DNA of 64,000 nucleotides from the NCBI RefSeq assembly GCF_000980815.1, contig NZ_CP011311.1, positions 1,875,815 to 1,939,814 of the forward strand, given 5' to 3'. The notes beneath the pieces are model-generated. The model was not told where the DNA came from and did not search any database. It saw only the letters and a list, made by a program, of their open reading frames with translations. A program made the position numbers and the translations under genes. Origin of the DNA: Corynebacterium camporealensis. GTDB taxonomy: Bacteria > Actinomycetota > Actinomycetes > Mycobacteriales > Mycobacteriaceae. Shown one piece after another: positions 53,765 through 63,987 of this stretch. Numbering within the stretch: the stretch's first letter is position 1; each line of letters begins with the position of its first letter.

Positions 53765-54409
53765 GTGACCACATCCGACGATGCTGAGCTGCTCGTTCCC
53801 CGCCGCAGGCCTGCCCAGGCCCGCAGCCGGGAGCGTTTTAACCGGATCCTGCAGTCCGCACGCAGCGTGCTTGTCGATGTCGGCTTCGAGTCCTTCACCT
53901 TCGACGAAGTCTCCCGCCGCGCCGAGGTCCCCATTGGCACGCTGTATCAGTTCTTTGCGAACAAGTATGTGCTGATTTGCGAGCTCGACCGCCAAGACGT
54001 CGCGGACAACCTCGCGGAGATTGAGCGCTTTTCCCAGCATGTCCCGGCGCTGCAGTGGCCAGACTTCCTTGATGAGCTCATCGATCACTTAGCGCGTATG
54101 TGGCGTGAGGACCCGTCGCGTCGTGCGGTGTGGCATGCGGTGCAGTCCACCCCGGCCACGCGTTATACGGCTGCGGATACGGAGTTGCAGTTACTCCGCC
54201 CGCTCGCCGAAATTCTGGCGCCGTTGGCTCCGGATCAGGACTACGACCAGCGCCTGAAGCTGGCGGCATTTTTGGTGCACGCGTGCGTATCGATGCTCAA
54301 CTACGCCGTGACCGAAACCCCGGAAAACTTCGACCGCGTGGTCGCCGAAATCAAGCGCATGCTCATCGCTTACCTGTTCTCCGTGGCTACGGCCGAACCA
54401 GAGGTCTAG
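53765..54409 (+). CDS. fasR: TetR-type regulator, probable FasR of fatty acid synthesis
   Basis: 214 residues with an N-terminal TetR HTH (SVGFESFTFDEVSRRAEVPIGTLYQFF-like segment, about residues 25-70) and an alpha-helical ligand domain. In C. glutamicum the repressor FasR lies in the same arrangement between bcp and acpS; it controls fas and acyl-CoA carboxylase genes in response to acyl-CoA. The sequence alone would only support a TetR regulator. GTG start at 53765, 3 bases after bcp. Its TAG overlaps the stop of acpS by CTAG. Confidence 0.75.
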   Translation: MTTSDDAELLVPRRRPAQARSRERFNRILQSARSVLVDVGFESFTFDEVSRRAEVPIGTLYQFFANKYVLICELDRQDVADNLAEIERFSQHVPALQWPDFLDELIDHLARMWREDPSRRAVWHAVQSTPATRYTAADTELQLLRPLAEILAPLAPDQDYDQRLKLAAFLVHACVSMLNYAVTETPENFDRVVAEIKRMLIAYLFSVATAEPEV

Positions 54410-54816
54410 TAACTGAGCAGCACCGTTGCGGTAGCGTAGTCGCCATCGTGGCTAATGCTCACACTCGCCTCCCACTTTCCCAAGGTTTGGGATACCGCAC
54501 CAGCAATCGCGCCGTGCAACAGAATCTCCACCCGCCCCCACGCATCGGGGCGGGTTTCAATTTCCTCCCAGCGCACGTCGTGCTCCACCATGACGGGCGG
54601 TTGGCCGTAACGAGCCTGCGACCACGCCTTCAGATACGCCTCCTTGGCCGCCCAACGCCCCGCGAGGTGCTCTGCCCGGCGCGCACCCTTAGTCGCAGCC
54701 ACCCGCAACTCGAGCGGGCTAAAGACCTGCTCGAATACCGAACCGGGGCGTGCTAATTGCTCGGCAAAGCCTGGCACGTGAACTAAGTCCGTGCCCACAC
54801 TTATCCGCGGGCTCAC
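54406..54816 (-). CDS. acpS: Holo-ACP synthase
   Basis: Transfers 4'-phosphopantetheine from CoA to the ACP domain of the FAS-I encoded just upstream. 136 residues: Asp9 in GTDLVHV and Glu in WAAKEAYLKA bind Mg2+. The GTG start overlaps the FAS stop codon (GTGA), so translation of the two is coupled. Convergent with the FasR-like gene. Confidence 0.94.
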   Translation of the reverse strand: MSPRISVGTDLVHVPGFAEQLARPGSVFEQVFSPLELRVAATKGARRAEHLAGRWAAKEAYLKAWSQARYGQPPVMVEHDVRWEEIETRPDAWGRVEILLHGAIAGAVSQTLGKWEASVSISHDGDYATATVLLSY

Positions 54817-57800
54817 TGCTGGGCCTTCGGGTCGAGCACGCCATCGACCAGTCGTGCGTCATCCGACAGAAGCACTGCAGTCTCGCGCTCATCGACATCG
54901 CCAGCACCCAAGTTGCGGTCCGCTGGACGGCTGTAGAGGACTGGTCCGCCGTACATGGCGGCATCGATAAGCTGCTGCCCTGCTGCCTCACGACGCTTCG
55001 CCTGCTCACGCCACTGCTGCGCCGCTTCTTCACCACGGGCTTGCTTGAGTGCCTCATAGAAGGCCTGCGGATGGACAATGGCCACCAGCGCGGAAACGTG
55101 ACCAAAGCCCAACGAGGTCACCAGCCCTGCCTTCGGCGCAGTGCCGCGCAGGTCCAACGGCTGACGCAACCAGGTTAGATGGCTGTGTTGTTGCAGCTCC
55201 GGATCCACGCAGTCCAGCGAGCGATTCGGCGGAATAATGCCCTGGCGCAGCACCTGGGTCAGACCGATGACCTGGAAGGCCGCGGCACCGCCCTTCGCGT
55301 GACCCGTGAGCGACTTCTGCGAAATCACATACAGCGGATTGCCGGCACTGCGGCCCAGCTCCGCGGCGATGCGCTCGTGCAGCTTCGACTCGTTCGGGTC
55401 ATTGGCGTTGGTGGAGGTGTCGTGCTTGGAGACAATCGCAATGTCATCGGCACCCACACCCAACTGCGCCAGCGAGGTAGCCAGACGGGAGTGCACTCCC
55501 CCGCGCGCCGCCGACAGCGCGCCCAGACCCGGCGCCGGGATAGAAGTATGCGCACCATCAGCAAAGGACTCGGCAAAGCCCACCACGCCGTGGACCGGCA
55601 GACCGTGCTCAGCTGCGAAATCACCGCGGGCCAGCAACAACGTGCCACCACCTGCGGATTCAATGAATCCGCCGCGGCGCCGGTCATTGGCACGGGAGAA
55701 GTACTTGTGCTCAATGCCCTGGGCTTCCAGCGACGCCGAATCCGCCGTCGCCGCCATATCACCGAAGCCACCAATGCCCTCAATGGACAGGTCATCAATG
55801 CCACCGGCGACCACGAAGTCGGCCTTGTGCAGGCGCAGCTTATCGACGCCCTCTTCCACCGACACCGCCGCCGTCGCACACGCTGCGACCGGGTGAACCA
55901 TCTGGCCATAACCGCCGACGTAGGACTGCATGACGTGCGCTGCGACAACATTAGGCAGTGCTTCTTGCAGGATGTCATTCGGGCGGGCCTGGGCCAACAG
56001 CTTATCGATGTACAACGACCGCAGCGATTCCACACCACCCATACCGGTGCCCTGCGTCGACGACACGCGCGCCGGGTGTACCGCGCTGAGCAGCTCAGCC
56101 GGGCTAAAGCCCGCGGTCACGAAAGCCTCAACCGTGCACACCAGGTTCCACAGCGCCAGGCGATCCAAGTTGTCGAGCATGTCTGCCGGAATACCGTAGA
56201 CCGCCGGGTTGAAACCTTCGGGAATCTGGCCGCCGACAAAGCGCGTCATCGCTACACGACGCGGCACCCTAATCGGCGAACCCGCCGGGCGCACAACCTG
56301 CCATTCCTCACCATCAAAGTGCGCGCTGGCACCCGGTGCGGAATCCACGAAGGACTGTGCAGTCTCGGCATCGGCCACACTAAAACGCAGCTCTTCATCC
56401 AGATAGATCGTGGTCAATTCTGGTTCGAGGTTATCGACCATCGGCATGTGCGGACCGAAGTCATCGTGGAATCGACGCACACCAATTCGGCCCAAGACCT
56501 CATCGTGGTAGCGGTCGTAGATATCTTCCTCAGCAACCGCCTCATCAGATTCCACATCCACCCAGCTGCGCGTGGTCTCATCCCAGGTAATCAGCCCGGT
56601 CGTCCAGGCCAGCTCGACCACACCAGCAGCGCTTAAGTCACCGCCGACCTCAACTTCAAAGCGAGTACGCGACGAGCCCAGCGGGCCTAACTCGCCCGCA
56701 CCGACGATGACCACTATGTCCTCGAGGCGCTGAGTCAGACCACCAAAGTCCGGCTCGGTCTCCACGACTGCGGCACGCGGGCTCGGCAGTGCCTGCAAAG
56801 TCTGCGCGGGGACCGTGTCTTCTGGCTCGGAAGAAGCCTGGGCGTTCTCCGCATTTTCTGCTGCTTCGGCGGCGAGTTCCGGCAGGTTCAGGTTCGCCTC
56901 TGCCAGACCACCGGTGAAGTCGAGTGTTACTGGCTCGGAAGCAGCGCTCTCACGGGTGGAGGAGCTGGCAGCTTCGTTGACAAGGCGCTTCGCGATCTCT
57001 TCAGTGCTGTAGGTTTGCACACCGCGTTCTTCGACCAGGCCGACCAGTGGGTCGTTGCCGGCCATCAGGCCGGTGCCGCGCACCCAACCGATGTGCGCAT
57101 GCGCCAAGGTCGTGTTCGCCGACCAGCGTGGTTCCACACTCCAGCGATTAACCAGGGCATCGAGTGCGGCCTTGGACTCGCCGTAGGCGCCGTCGCCGCC
57201 GAAGATGCCGCGGTTCGGCGACCCCGGCAGCACCACATGCAGGCGATGACCCAGGTCAGTTTGACCACCCAGGGTGGATAGTTCAGCGATGAGCTTCTCC
57301 ACCGACCACAGCAGCAGACGCATCTGTGCCTCAGAGGGCGAACCGGCCTCGGCCAGGGTGCCGTGCACCGACGGTGCGGCAAATGGGTAGAGCAGGTCTG
57401 GAACCAGTGCAGGCTTGACGACCTTCGACGAGGCACCCACCGTGGTGGTCTGCTCGTTGCCAATCCACTGCGCAAGAGCCGACACGTCCTGGAAGGAATT
57501 CAGGTTGGCGGGTGCGACCCACAGTGCGGCCTCACCGACAGCATGCTCACGGTAGAGCTGCTTGTAGAACTCCAAGCGGTCATGGTTCAGGCGCGAACAG
57601 GTCGCGACAACCGTGGCACCTTCAGAGAGCAATTCGGCCGTGACTGCAGCGGCAATCGAACTCGGCGACGCACCAGTGACAACGGCAACCTTGCCGTGCT
57701 GTTCTAGCTCGCTCGCACTGCTGCGAGCCTGCTCTGCCAGGTCACCAAAGCCGAGATACTCGGCCATCGCGGCGACCTCTTCGCCGGTACCGCGCAGATC

Positions 57801-60800
57801 CAGCTCGGACGAATCGATAACACCGGCAGCGGCGCGGGCAAGGTCTTCGCGGGCAGAGGCCCATCGGTCATCGAGAAGCACTGCGCGCTTCTCATCGAAA
57901 GTAGGCGTGACCAACTGCGGCCAGTCCGGCCCCAGTTCCTGGGTGACCAGGTCCTGCAATGCATCAGCATCGGAAGTATCGATGCTCTCCTCCCCTGCCT
58001 GCTCCTCAACACCGAGGCGACGCAGCAGGGTGCGGGCGGTCTCCGCTAGGTCAGCCGTGAGATTCTCGCGCAGTTCGCTGAGTGCTGCGGAATCGACCAT
58101 GGCATCGCTGCTGGCACCCGCGCTAGGCAGGGTGACTTCGATGCCGACGCGTTGGCCGGCGGCGTGAACGGCGGCATCGATAAGTGCATCCAGCTCCCCG
58201 GCATTGCTTGCCGACGTCGGCAGCGTGGCCAGGTCACCACCGCGCAGGGATGCGCCGTCGCGGGTGCCCAGGAGGAGCTCCGCAGCAACGCGGTCAGCCC
58301 AACCGGAGTCCAGGCCCCAGGTTTGGGTGACGCGTTCGGTGATATAGGACGGCTTCTTGCCTGCCGGGCCAGTCAGGCTGCGCAAAGCCTCGCTGACCTG
58401 CGCGTCGAGGACCGGACCGAAGGCGGAATACCCCTTGGCCATCCCCTTGACAGTTTGACCCAACTGCGCAATCGGGGCGTCGGCGGCGCCATCGATGGCA
58501 CCGAGGCCGAACTCGCTGCCGACATCGAGAAGCAGCTGATTGCGGCGGGAGGATACGCCCTCGACGAGGGCTTCAATGGTGTCGGTCGGACCCATCTGGT
58601 CCAGGCGCACCTTGGTCCACACGGCGACGAGGACTTCGGTGGCAAAGGCGGCATCGACAGGCAGGTCCGTGGGGCGCTCGGCAGTAGGTGCGGCTGCGGC
58701 GGCCGGTGCGGTCTGCTGGACGACCTCGGTTGGGGTTTCCTCCGGTTCTTCGGTGGCCTCGGGGGCGTCGTCGATGACTTCTGTCGCCGGCGCATCGACG
58801 GCGTCCTCGGCGAAGACAATGCCGCGGTCGCGCTCGATGTTGAGCACCTCAATCGGGTGGCCATCGTAATGCGGCAGGCGCAGGGTCTGGCCGAGCATAT
58901 TTGCCAGCGTCGGGGAGCTGCCCACGCCGATTTCGACGAAGCGATCGGCGGCCACCTGAGTGCTATCTAGCAGCAGGTCCTGAGTTTCAATCCAGCGCAC
59001 CGGCGAGGCGAACTGCCAGGCCAGCAGCTCAATGAGCAGGGTGCGGCCCAGGCGAACCGGGTTGGCTGCGTGAGCACCGAAATCAGCCAGGATGTCGTTG
59101 ATGACCGGCGAATCGACAACGTCGGTGATGGACTCAACGAACTCGCGGTCCAAGGTAAAAGGACGGGCAACCAGGTTCGGGATGTAGCGGCCCACCAGCA
59201 CGTCCAGGTCAATGTCATCTGGGATGAGGGATTCGAGGTGTTCGCGGAAGTCCGGCACGCCACCGAGCAGGTGCGAGGAGTGGAAAGGCACGTCAATGCC
59301 CGGGATTTGGATAAACGTCCGCTTGCCCGGCGTGCGCTGCTCGGCCACCTGGTGCAGGGCTTTCAGCCCGGCGCGGGTACCGGCCACGGCGTACTGCACG
59401 CCGTCGATGTTGTAGTTCACGATTTCTAAGAACTCACCGGTGTCCTCGCTGAGCTTTGCGACGAAATCGAATACCTCAGCCGAACCCAGCCCCATCTTGT
59501 TCGGGCGCAGTGCGGCAAGGCCGTAGTTGGAGTTACCGGCCTCGTCGCGATCGACCAGGCGGTGCATGGTGAGACCGCGGCGGTAGACAATCTCGATGAC
59601 TGCTTCCAGGGAGAGCACCTGCGCGTAGGCGGCCAGGGCGTTGTACTCGCCGACAGAGTGACCGGCGAAGAAAGCACCGTTGACCAGAATGCCGGCTTCC
59701 TTCATTTCGGCGACCTGTGCGCAGCCGAGTGTCGCCATGGCGACCTGGGTAAATTGCGTTAAGTACAGCGCACCATCCGGGTGGGTGAATTCCTCGCCGT
59801 CGACGACCACGCGCGCCGGGTTGTTGCGCACGATTTCAAGCAGGCTAAAGCCCAGCTTGGCGCGGGTGTGCTTGTCAGCGCGGTCCCAAATATCGCGTGC
59901 TGCTGGCGATGCCGCATAGGCATCCATGCCCATACCGGGGTGCTGAATGCCTTGGCCCGGGAAGCCGTAGAAGGTCTTCGGCGCGGACATCGCGGCCAGA
60001 CCGCTGAGTACCGGCACACCATCGACGGTGGCGGTCACGCGGCGGACTTCCCCGCCGTGGGCATCAATGCCGACGCGGGTGACCTCATAATCCACGAGCT
60101 GGCCCGGCAGAACCGGGTTGAGCATCTGGCACTGCCAGGACTCCAACCCCGCACCATCGAAACCGGCCGCCAACTGTCCCAGCGCGGAGGTCCACATGCC
60201 GTGGACAATGACACCATCCGGCAGACCAGCCAGGCGTGCGGCATTGTCGTCGCGGTGAATCGGGTTCAGGTCACCACTCACGCGTGCAAAGGCATCCATG
60301 GTGCGCGGTGCGCGCACGGAGACCTGATGGCGGAATGCCGGTGGGGTCTCACGGGTGGTTTCCACGCTTCGTAGCGGTGCGGACGCAGCCTCCTTGCCGC
60401 CACGGCCGCGGAGCAAGAATCGTTCCTTCAGCGTGGCCAAGGATTCGCCATTAGCAACCAGTTCGACGTTAACGTACAGCTCACGGCCCATTTCAGTATC
60501 GTGGGCTTCACCCGCGGTGGCGGTGGCCTGTACTTCGACTGGCCCAGCGCTTAAGTCTGGAAGCTCGTCATGCAGGGTAAGACCGTGCTCGAGGTGAACC
60601 AGGTCCAGCAGGCCCTCGACGACTGGAATGCCATCCTTGGTCTGCGCATCAGCAATGACCGCGAAGACGGCTGGCCAGGCCTTGCCGACAAGTACGTCGG
60701 CGGCTTGGGCGCCGAGGGCAGCATCGGCAGGTACGCATCCTGCGGTCACCGCGTTGTAGCTGGTCCAGCCCGCGGTATCCAGGCTCGCGGTGCAGGTGGC

Positions 60801-63689
60801 CTGGTTGCCAGTGACCTCCGGCAAGGTGCCGCCAGCAGCCATCGCTGCGAGTTCGTGCATGGCAGCCGCGGCGTTGGTGACCTCCGGAATGCCACCCGGA
60901 ATGGTGGATTCTTGTAGTTCGAGGTTCAGCTCGCTGCCGGCCACCGGAACGCGCAGGGCGAAGGTGTTCTCGCCCGTGGCTTCCAGGGTTGCACCAGTCT
61001 CGTGTCCGAGCAGCACACGCGCCGGGTTAACGCGCTGCTTGCCTGCCCAGGTCACCGCTGGTGCAGCAGCGATGCGCTCGGTGGCATCTTCCTGTCGTTG
61101 TGGGCCGACGTCCTGAAGCTGCTGAGCCGCGGCGTCCTCGAAGCGGCGCAACAGGTCAGCGATGGGTTCGTCGGCGCTTTCGATGCCGGCCACGGCGGTG
61201 GTGCCGGGGATGATGCTGACTTCATCCGCCGCGTAGCGCTCGTCGTGGGCTTGCCAGAGGGAATCCTCACGCCAGCGGCGGCGGATTTCCGCGTCGATGA
61301 CCGGCACGAAGTTGGCAGGCTTGCCGCGGCCTTCGAGCAAAGTGATAAACCAGGCGACGTCGCCGGGGTGGACGGGTAGGTCAAGCAGGTGGCTGTAGGC
61401 ATCGGAAAGCTTTGCGATGCTTGCCTCCGGATCTTCTTCCTCCACCGTGACTGCGGCCTCGAACTCGCCATGGTCGACGGAGCTCAGGCGGGATTCGGTA
61501 CGGGCGACCATCTCCACGAAGCGGGTAAACCAGGAAACATCGACCCACTTGCCACGGAAGGAAAGCTCCAGGTAGCGCTCGAGCCACTCGCGGTAGGTCA
61601 TGTCAGCCACGTCGCCGAAGTAAGGCTTTGCGGTCGAGTTGAGGGCATCGATGATTTCGCCGCGGCGGGCTTGGATGGAGTCGGCATCGCCGGCGACTTC
61701 TTCGAGGAGGCGTCCGGTGCGTGCCCAGGCATTGTCGATTTCATGGAGGTCAGCGCCCAGCTGCGAGCGGCTGGAGACCACAGCGCCGGTGGCTTTGCCG
61801 GCCGGTGCCCAGCCGTGGTTGTCGCCGGCGGCGATGCCGGCGTTGGCCACCAGTGCCTGCTTGACGTCAGCAGACGCGGTGGATTCCTTGGCGGCCATGG
61901 CGGCGGTGCCGATCATGATGGCATCGACAGGCATGGCTGGGCGGCCGTAGGTTGTGGCCCAGGTGCCCAGCAGGTAGTCAGCGCCGCGTTCCGGACTACC
62001 GATGCCACCGCCAACGGCGAGGAGTACGTTGTCGCGCTCACGAATGTCGGCGTAGGTGGCCAGCAGGAGTTCGTCGAGGTCCTCCCAGGAGTGGTGGCCG
62101 CCGGCGTGGCCGCCTTCGACCTGCATGATGATGGGAGTATCGACCGCATCGGCGATGCGCAGGGTCTGCTCAATCTGCTGCACGGTGCCCGGCTTGAAGG
62201 CCACCCACGGGAAGTTGTCGGCGTGGAGCTGCTCGACCAGGGCGACGGCTTCGTCCTGCGGCGGGATGCCGGCGGATACGATGACGCCGGAAATCGGGGC
62301 ACCGTTGGCGCGGGCCTTCGGGATGGCGCGCTGGCCAGCAATCTGACGACGCCACTGCGCAGCCGAGAGGTACATCGCGTTGAACTGCGCAGACACGCCC
62401 GGTTCGAGCAGCTCAGTGAGCTTAGCCAGGTTGGCATCGAGGATGGACGCGGGGTTCTGGCCACCACCGGCCAGTTCCGCCCAGTGGCCGGCGTTTGCAG
62501 CGGCAGCCACGATTTCTGGGTCGACGGTGGTCGGGGTCATGCCCGGCAACATCACCGGGGAATAGCCGGTGACCTCGCTAAAGCGGCTGCGTAGACGACC
62601 GTTCTCTACGTGTGGGAGGAACTTCTCCCAGGTGCCAGGGCGTGCAGGAGCTTGGCCGGCATCGAAAAGCTGTGCTTGGCCTTCGGTGCTCGACAGCACG
62701 AGCGTGCCGATGCCGCGGCCTTCCACCAGTTCCTTGGTCAGCGGCTCGACGCCGTTGGCAGGGCCGCATTCGAAAATCAACTCAGCACCAGCATCAGCGG
62801 CTTCGGTGACCCGTGCCGGCCAGTCGACGAAGTCGGTGAGCACCGCGCGGGCGGCATGGGCTACGAGTTCGGAATCACGCTCGCACTGTGTGCCCCACTG
62901 CTCTACTTGCTGGACGGCTGCGGCCATGTCCGGGTGATGGTAGGCAGCGTGCACGTCCAGTGGGCTAAAGCGCGGGTTGAATGGGGTGCCGCCATGTTCT
63001 TTGTTTTCGACGGCCTTGGCGTCGGCTTGGGCTTGAGCTTCGAGGCGACGTCGAACCAGCTGGTTGCCCGCCGGAGCGCCGACGATGACGAAGCGATCCG
63101 CGCCGTTGCGCAGGCCGATAACCGCGCCGGCTTGAGTGAGCTGTTCTTCGCTAACACCGCTGACGGCGAGCATGGCAGGACCCTCGGAGGTGCTGCGCAG
63201 GCCGGTAGCACGAGCGTGCAGGCTAATCGCAGCGCCGATGAGCTGTGCAATGGCCAGCGATTGTGCCGGGGTGGCCTCGCCACGGGCAACGAGCGCGGCG
63301 AGTTCGCCTTGGGAGTGCCCGATTGCGGTAACGGCCTTCGAGGTATCCAGGCCTTGTCCCTGCAGGGATTCCACGACGGCGAGCTGAGCAAAGAGGATGC
63401 CCGGGGTGGAGATAGCGGGGGCGGCGGCATCGTCAGGCTCATCGCGGCGGGCCCACAGCAGGGGATCGAAACCCTGCGGGGTGGCGACGTCGATATCTGC
63501 TTGCACGGGGCGCAGGATGTCGGACGCCTCGGCCAGGTAGTTGGCCAATTGTCCACCCACGCCGGAGGCTAGGGCACTGCGCAGCGTCGGCAGCCACGGG
63601 TATCCCTGCCCGGAGAAGGACAGAGCGAAAGCTGGCTGGGAATCAATCAGGCGCTGGCCGTTAACCAGGGAATTCTGGGCACTATTCAC
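54813..63689 (-). CDS. fas: Type I fatty acid synthase
   Basis: 2,958-residue multifunctional enzyme making C16-C18 acids, which also feed mycolate. Domain order from N-terminus: acetyltransferase (Ser126 in GHSQG), enoyl reductase (about 365-800, opening VTGYSPVMLPGMTP), dehydratase (hotdog SGDLNPIHRDD near 1215), malonyl/palmitoyl transferase (Ser1345 in GHSVGEY), ACP (Ser near 1713 in EGVSSRRNQ), ketoreductase (Rossmann start VAVVTGAS near 2000) and ketosynthase (Cys2604 in AACATAAVS, later His residues in SKHDTS and LTGHAKGG). GTG start with AGGAG 11 nt upstream. C. glutamicum has two such genes; this locus, next to acpS, corresponds to its fasB, but I cannot tell if a second copy exists here. 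Confidence 0.96.
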   Translation of the reverse strand: MNSAQNSLVNGQRLIDSQPAFALSFSGQGYPWLPTLRSALASGVGGQLANYLAEASDILRPVQADIDVATPQGFDPLLWARRDEPDDAAAPAISTPGILFAQLAVVESLQGQGLDTSKAVTAIGHSQGELAALVARGEATPAQSLAIAQLIGAAISLHARATGLRSTSEGPAMLAVSGVSEEQLTQAGAVIGLRNGADRFVIVGAPAGNQLVRRRLEAQAQADAKAVENKEHGGTPFNPRFSPLDVHAAYHHPDMAAAVQQVEQWGTQCERDSELVAHAARAVLTDFVDWPARVTEAADAGAELIFECGPANGVEPLTKELVEGRGIGTLVLSSTEGQAQLFDAGQAPARPGTWEKFLPHVENGRLRSRFSEVTGYSPVMLPGMTPTTVDPEIVAAAANAGHWAELAGGGQNPASILDANLAKLTELLEPGVSAQFNAMYLSAAQWRRQIAGQRAIPKARANGAPISGVIVSAGIPPQDEAVALVEQLHADNFPWVAFKPGTVQQIEQTLRIADAVDTPIIMQVEGGHAGGHHSWEDLDELLLATYADIRERDNVLLAVGGGIGSPERGADYLLGTWATTYGRPAMPVDAIMIGTAAMAAKESTASADVKQALVANAGIAAGDNHGWAPAGKATGAVVSSRSQLGADLHEIDNAWARTGRLLEEVAGDADSIQARRGEIIDALNSTAKPYFGDVADMTYREWLERYLELSFRGKWVDVSWFTRFVEMVARTESRLSSVDHGEFEAAVTVEEEDPEASIAKLSDAYSHLLDLPVHPGDVAWFITLLEGRGKPANFVPVIDAEIRRRWREDSLWQAHDERYAADEVSIIPGTTAVAGIESADEPIADLLRRFEDAAAQQLQDVGPQRQEDATERIAAAPAVTWAGKQRVNPARVLLGHETGATLEATGENTFALRVPVAGSELNLELQESTIPGGIPEVTNAAAAMHELAAMAAGGTLPEVTGNQATCTASLDTAGWTSYNAVTAGCVPADAALGAQAADVLVGKAWPAVFAVIADAQTKDGIPVVEGLLDLVHLEHGLTLHDELPDLSAGPVEVQATATAGEAHDTEMGRELYVNVELVANGESLATLKERFLLRGRGGKEAASAPLRSVETTRETPPAFRHQVSVRAPRTMDAFARVSGDLNPIHRDDNAARLAGLPDGVIVHGMWTSALGQLAAGFDGAGLESWQCQMLNPVLPGQLVDYEVTRVGIDAHGGEVRRVTATVDGVPVLSGLAAMSAPKTFYGFPGQGIQHPGMGMDAYAASPAARDIWDRADKHTRAKLGFSLLEIVRNNPARVVVDGEEFTHPDGALYLTQFTQVAMATLGCAQVAEMKEAGILVNGAFFAGHSVGEYNALAAYAQVLSLEAVIEIVYRRGLTMHRLVDRDEAGNSNYGLAALRPNKMGLGSAEVFDFVAKLSEDTGEFLEIVNYNIDGVQYAVAGTRAGLKALHQVAEQRTPGKRTFIQIPGIDVPFHSSHLLGGVPDFREHLESLIPDDIDLDVLVGRYIPNLVARPFTLDREFVESITDVVDSPVINDILADFGAHAANPVRLGRTLLIELLAWQFASPVRWIETQDLLLDSTQVAADRFVEIGVGSSPTLANMLGQTLRLPHYDGHPIEVLNIERDRGIVFAEDAVDAPATEVIDDAPEATEEPEETPTEVVQQTAPAAAAAPTAERPTDLPVDAAFATEVLVAVWTKVRLDQMGPTDTIEALVEGVSSRRNQLLLDVGSEFGLGAIDGAADAPIAQLGQTVKGMAKGYSAFGPVLDAQVSEALRSLTGPAGKKPSYITERVTQTWGLDSGWADRVAAELLLGTRDGASLRGGDLATLPTSASNAGELDALIDAAVHAAGQRVGIEVTLPSAGASSDAMVDSAALSELRENLTADLAETARTLLRRLGVEEQAGEESIDTSDADALQDLVTQELGPDWPQLVTPTFDEKRAVLLDDRWASAREDLARAAAGVIDSSELDLRGTGEEVAAMAEYLGFGDLAEQARSSASELEQHGKVAVVTGASPSSIAAAVTAELLSEGATVVATCSRLNHDRLEFYKQLYREHAVGEAALWVAPANLNSFQDVSALAQWIGNEQTTTVGASSKVVKPALVPDLLYPFAAPSVHGTLAEAGSPSEAQMRLLLWSVEKLIAELSTLGGQTDLGHRLHVVLPGSPNRGIFGGDGAYGESKAALDALVNRWSVEPRWSANTTLAHAHIGWVRGTGLMAGNDPLVGLVEERGVQTYSTEEIAKRLVNEAASSSTRESAASEPVTLDFTGGLAEANLNLPELAAEAAENAENAQASSEPEDTVPAQTLQALPSPRAAVVETEPDFGGLTQRLEDIVVIVGAGELGPLGSSRTRFEVEVGGDLSAAGVVELAWTTGLITWDETTRSWVDVESDEAVAEEDIYDRYHDEVLGRIGVRRFHDDFGPHMPMVDNLEPELTTIYLDEELRFSVADAETAQSFVDSAPGASAHFDGEEWQVVRPAGSPIRVPRRVAMTRFVGGQIPEGFNPAVYGIPADMLDNLDRLALWNLVCTVEAFVTAGFSPAELLSAVHPARVSSTQGTGMGGVESLRSLYIDKLLAQARPNDILQEALPNVVAAHVMQSYVGGYGQMVHPVAACATAAVSVEEGVDKLRLHKADFVVAGGIDDLSIEGIGGFGDMAATADSASLEAQGIEHKYFSRANDRRRGGFIESAGGGTLLLARGDFAAEHGLPVHGVVGFAESFADGAHTSIPAPGLGALSAARGGVHSRLATSLAQLGVGADDIAIVSKHDTSTNANDPNESKLHERIAAELGRSAGNPLYVISQKSLTGHAKGGAAAFQVIGLTQVLRQGIIPPNRSLDCVDPELQQHSHLTWLRQPLDLRGTAPKAGLVTSLGFGHVSALVAIVHPQAFYEALKQARGEEAAQQWREQAKRREAAGQQLIDAAMYGGPVLYSRPADRNLGAGDVDERETAVLLSDDARLVDGVLDPKAQQ

Positions 63690-63795
63690 GATGCGTGCTG
63701 CTCCTCAGGACTTAAAAGAAAGTGCAGAAAAAGTTTCGCTTAGGAAAAATCTGAAACCCTAGCATGCCACAAAATCATGAGGGTTCCATCATCTT

Positions 63796-63987
63796 TTAGC
63801 CGCGCGGCGGCTTCTTACCCCCACCTGCAGGGGATTCCAGACCGTGCTTAATCAGCTCCCGCGCCTGCTGAAGGCGGGTTTCTTCGTCTTCATCGAAGAT
63901 CTGACAATTGTGATCTTTTTCTACCGCCGCGGTGGGTGAAATCCCCTTCTTTGCGGTGTAATCGTCGAAAAATCTGTCGATACTCAT
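63796..63987 (-). CDS. Small hypothetical protein
   Basis: 63 residues from the ATG at 63987 (a GTG one codon earlier is in frame). Acidic middle (FDEDEETRLQQARELIKHG, helical) and basic Gly/Lys/Pro end. No family recognised. Upstream sequence is beyond the window. It lies directly before the FAS-I gene with a 106-bp gap. Confidence 0.55.
   Translation of the reverse strand: MSIDRFFDDYTAKKGISPTAAVEKDHNCQIFDEDEETRLQQARELIKHGLESPAGGGKKPPRG

Noticed and set aside
61389..63572. Long plus-strand frames (401 and 320 codons) opposite FAS-I
   Set aside because: Gly/Ala/Val-rich shadow frames of the FAS-I gene.
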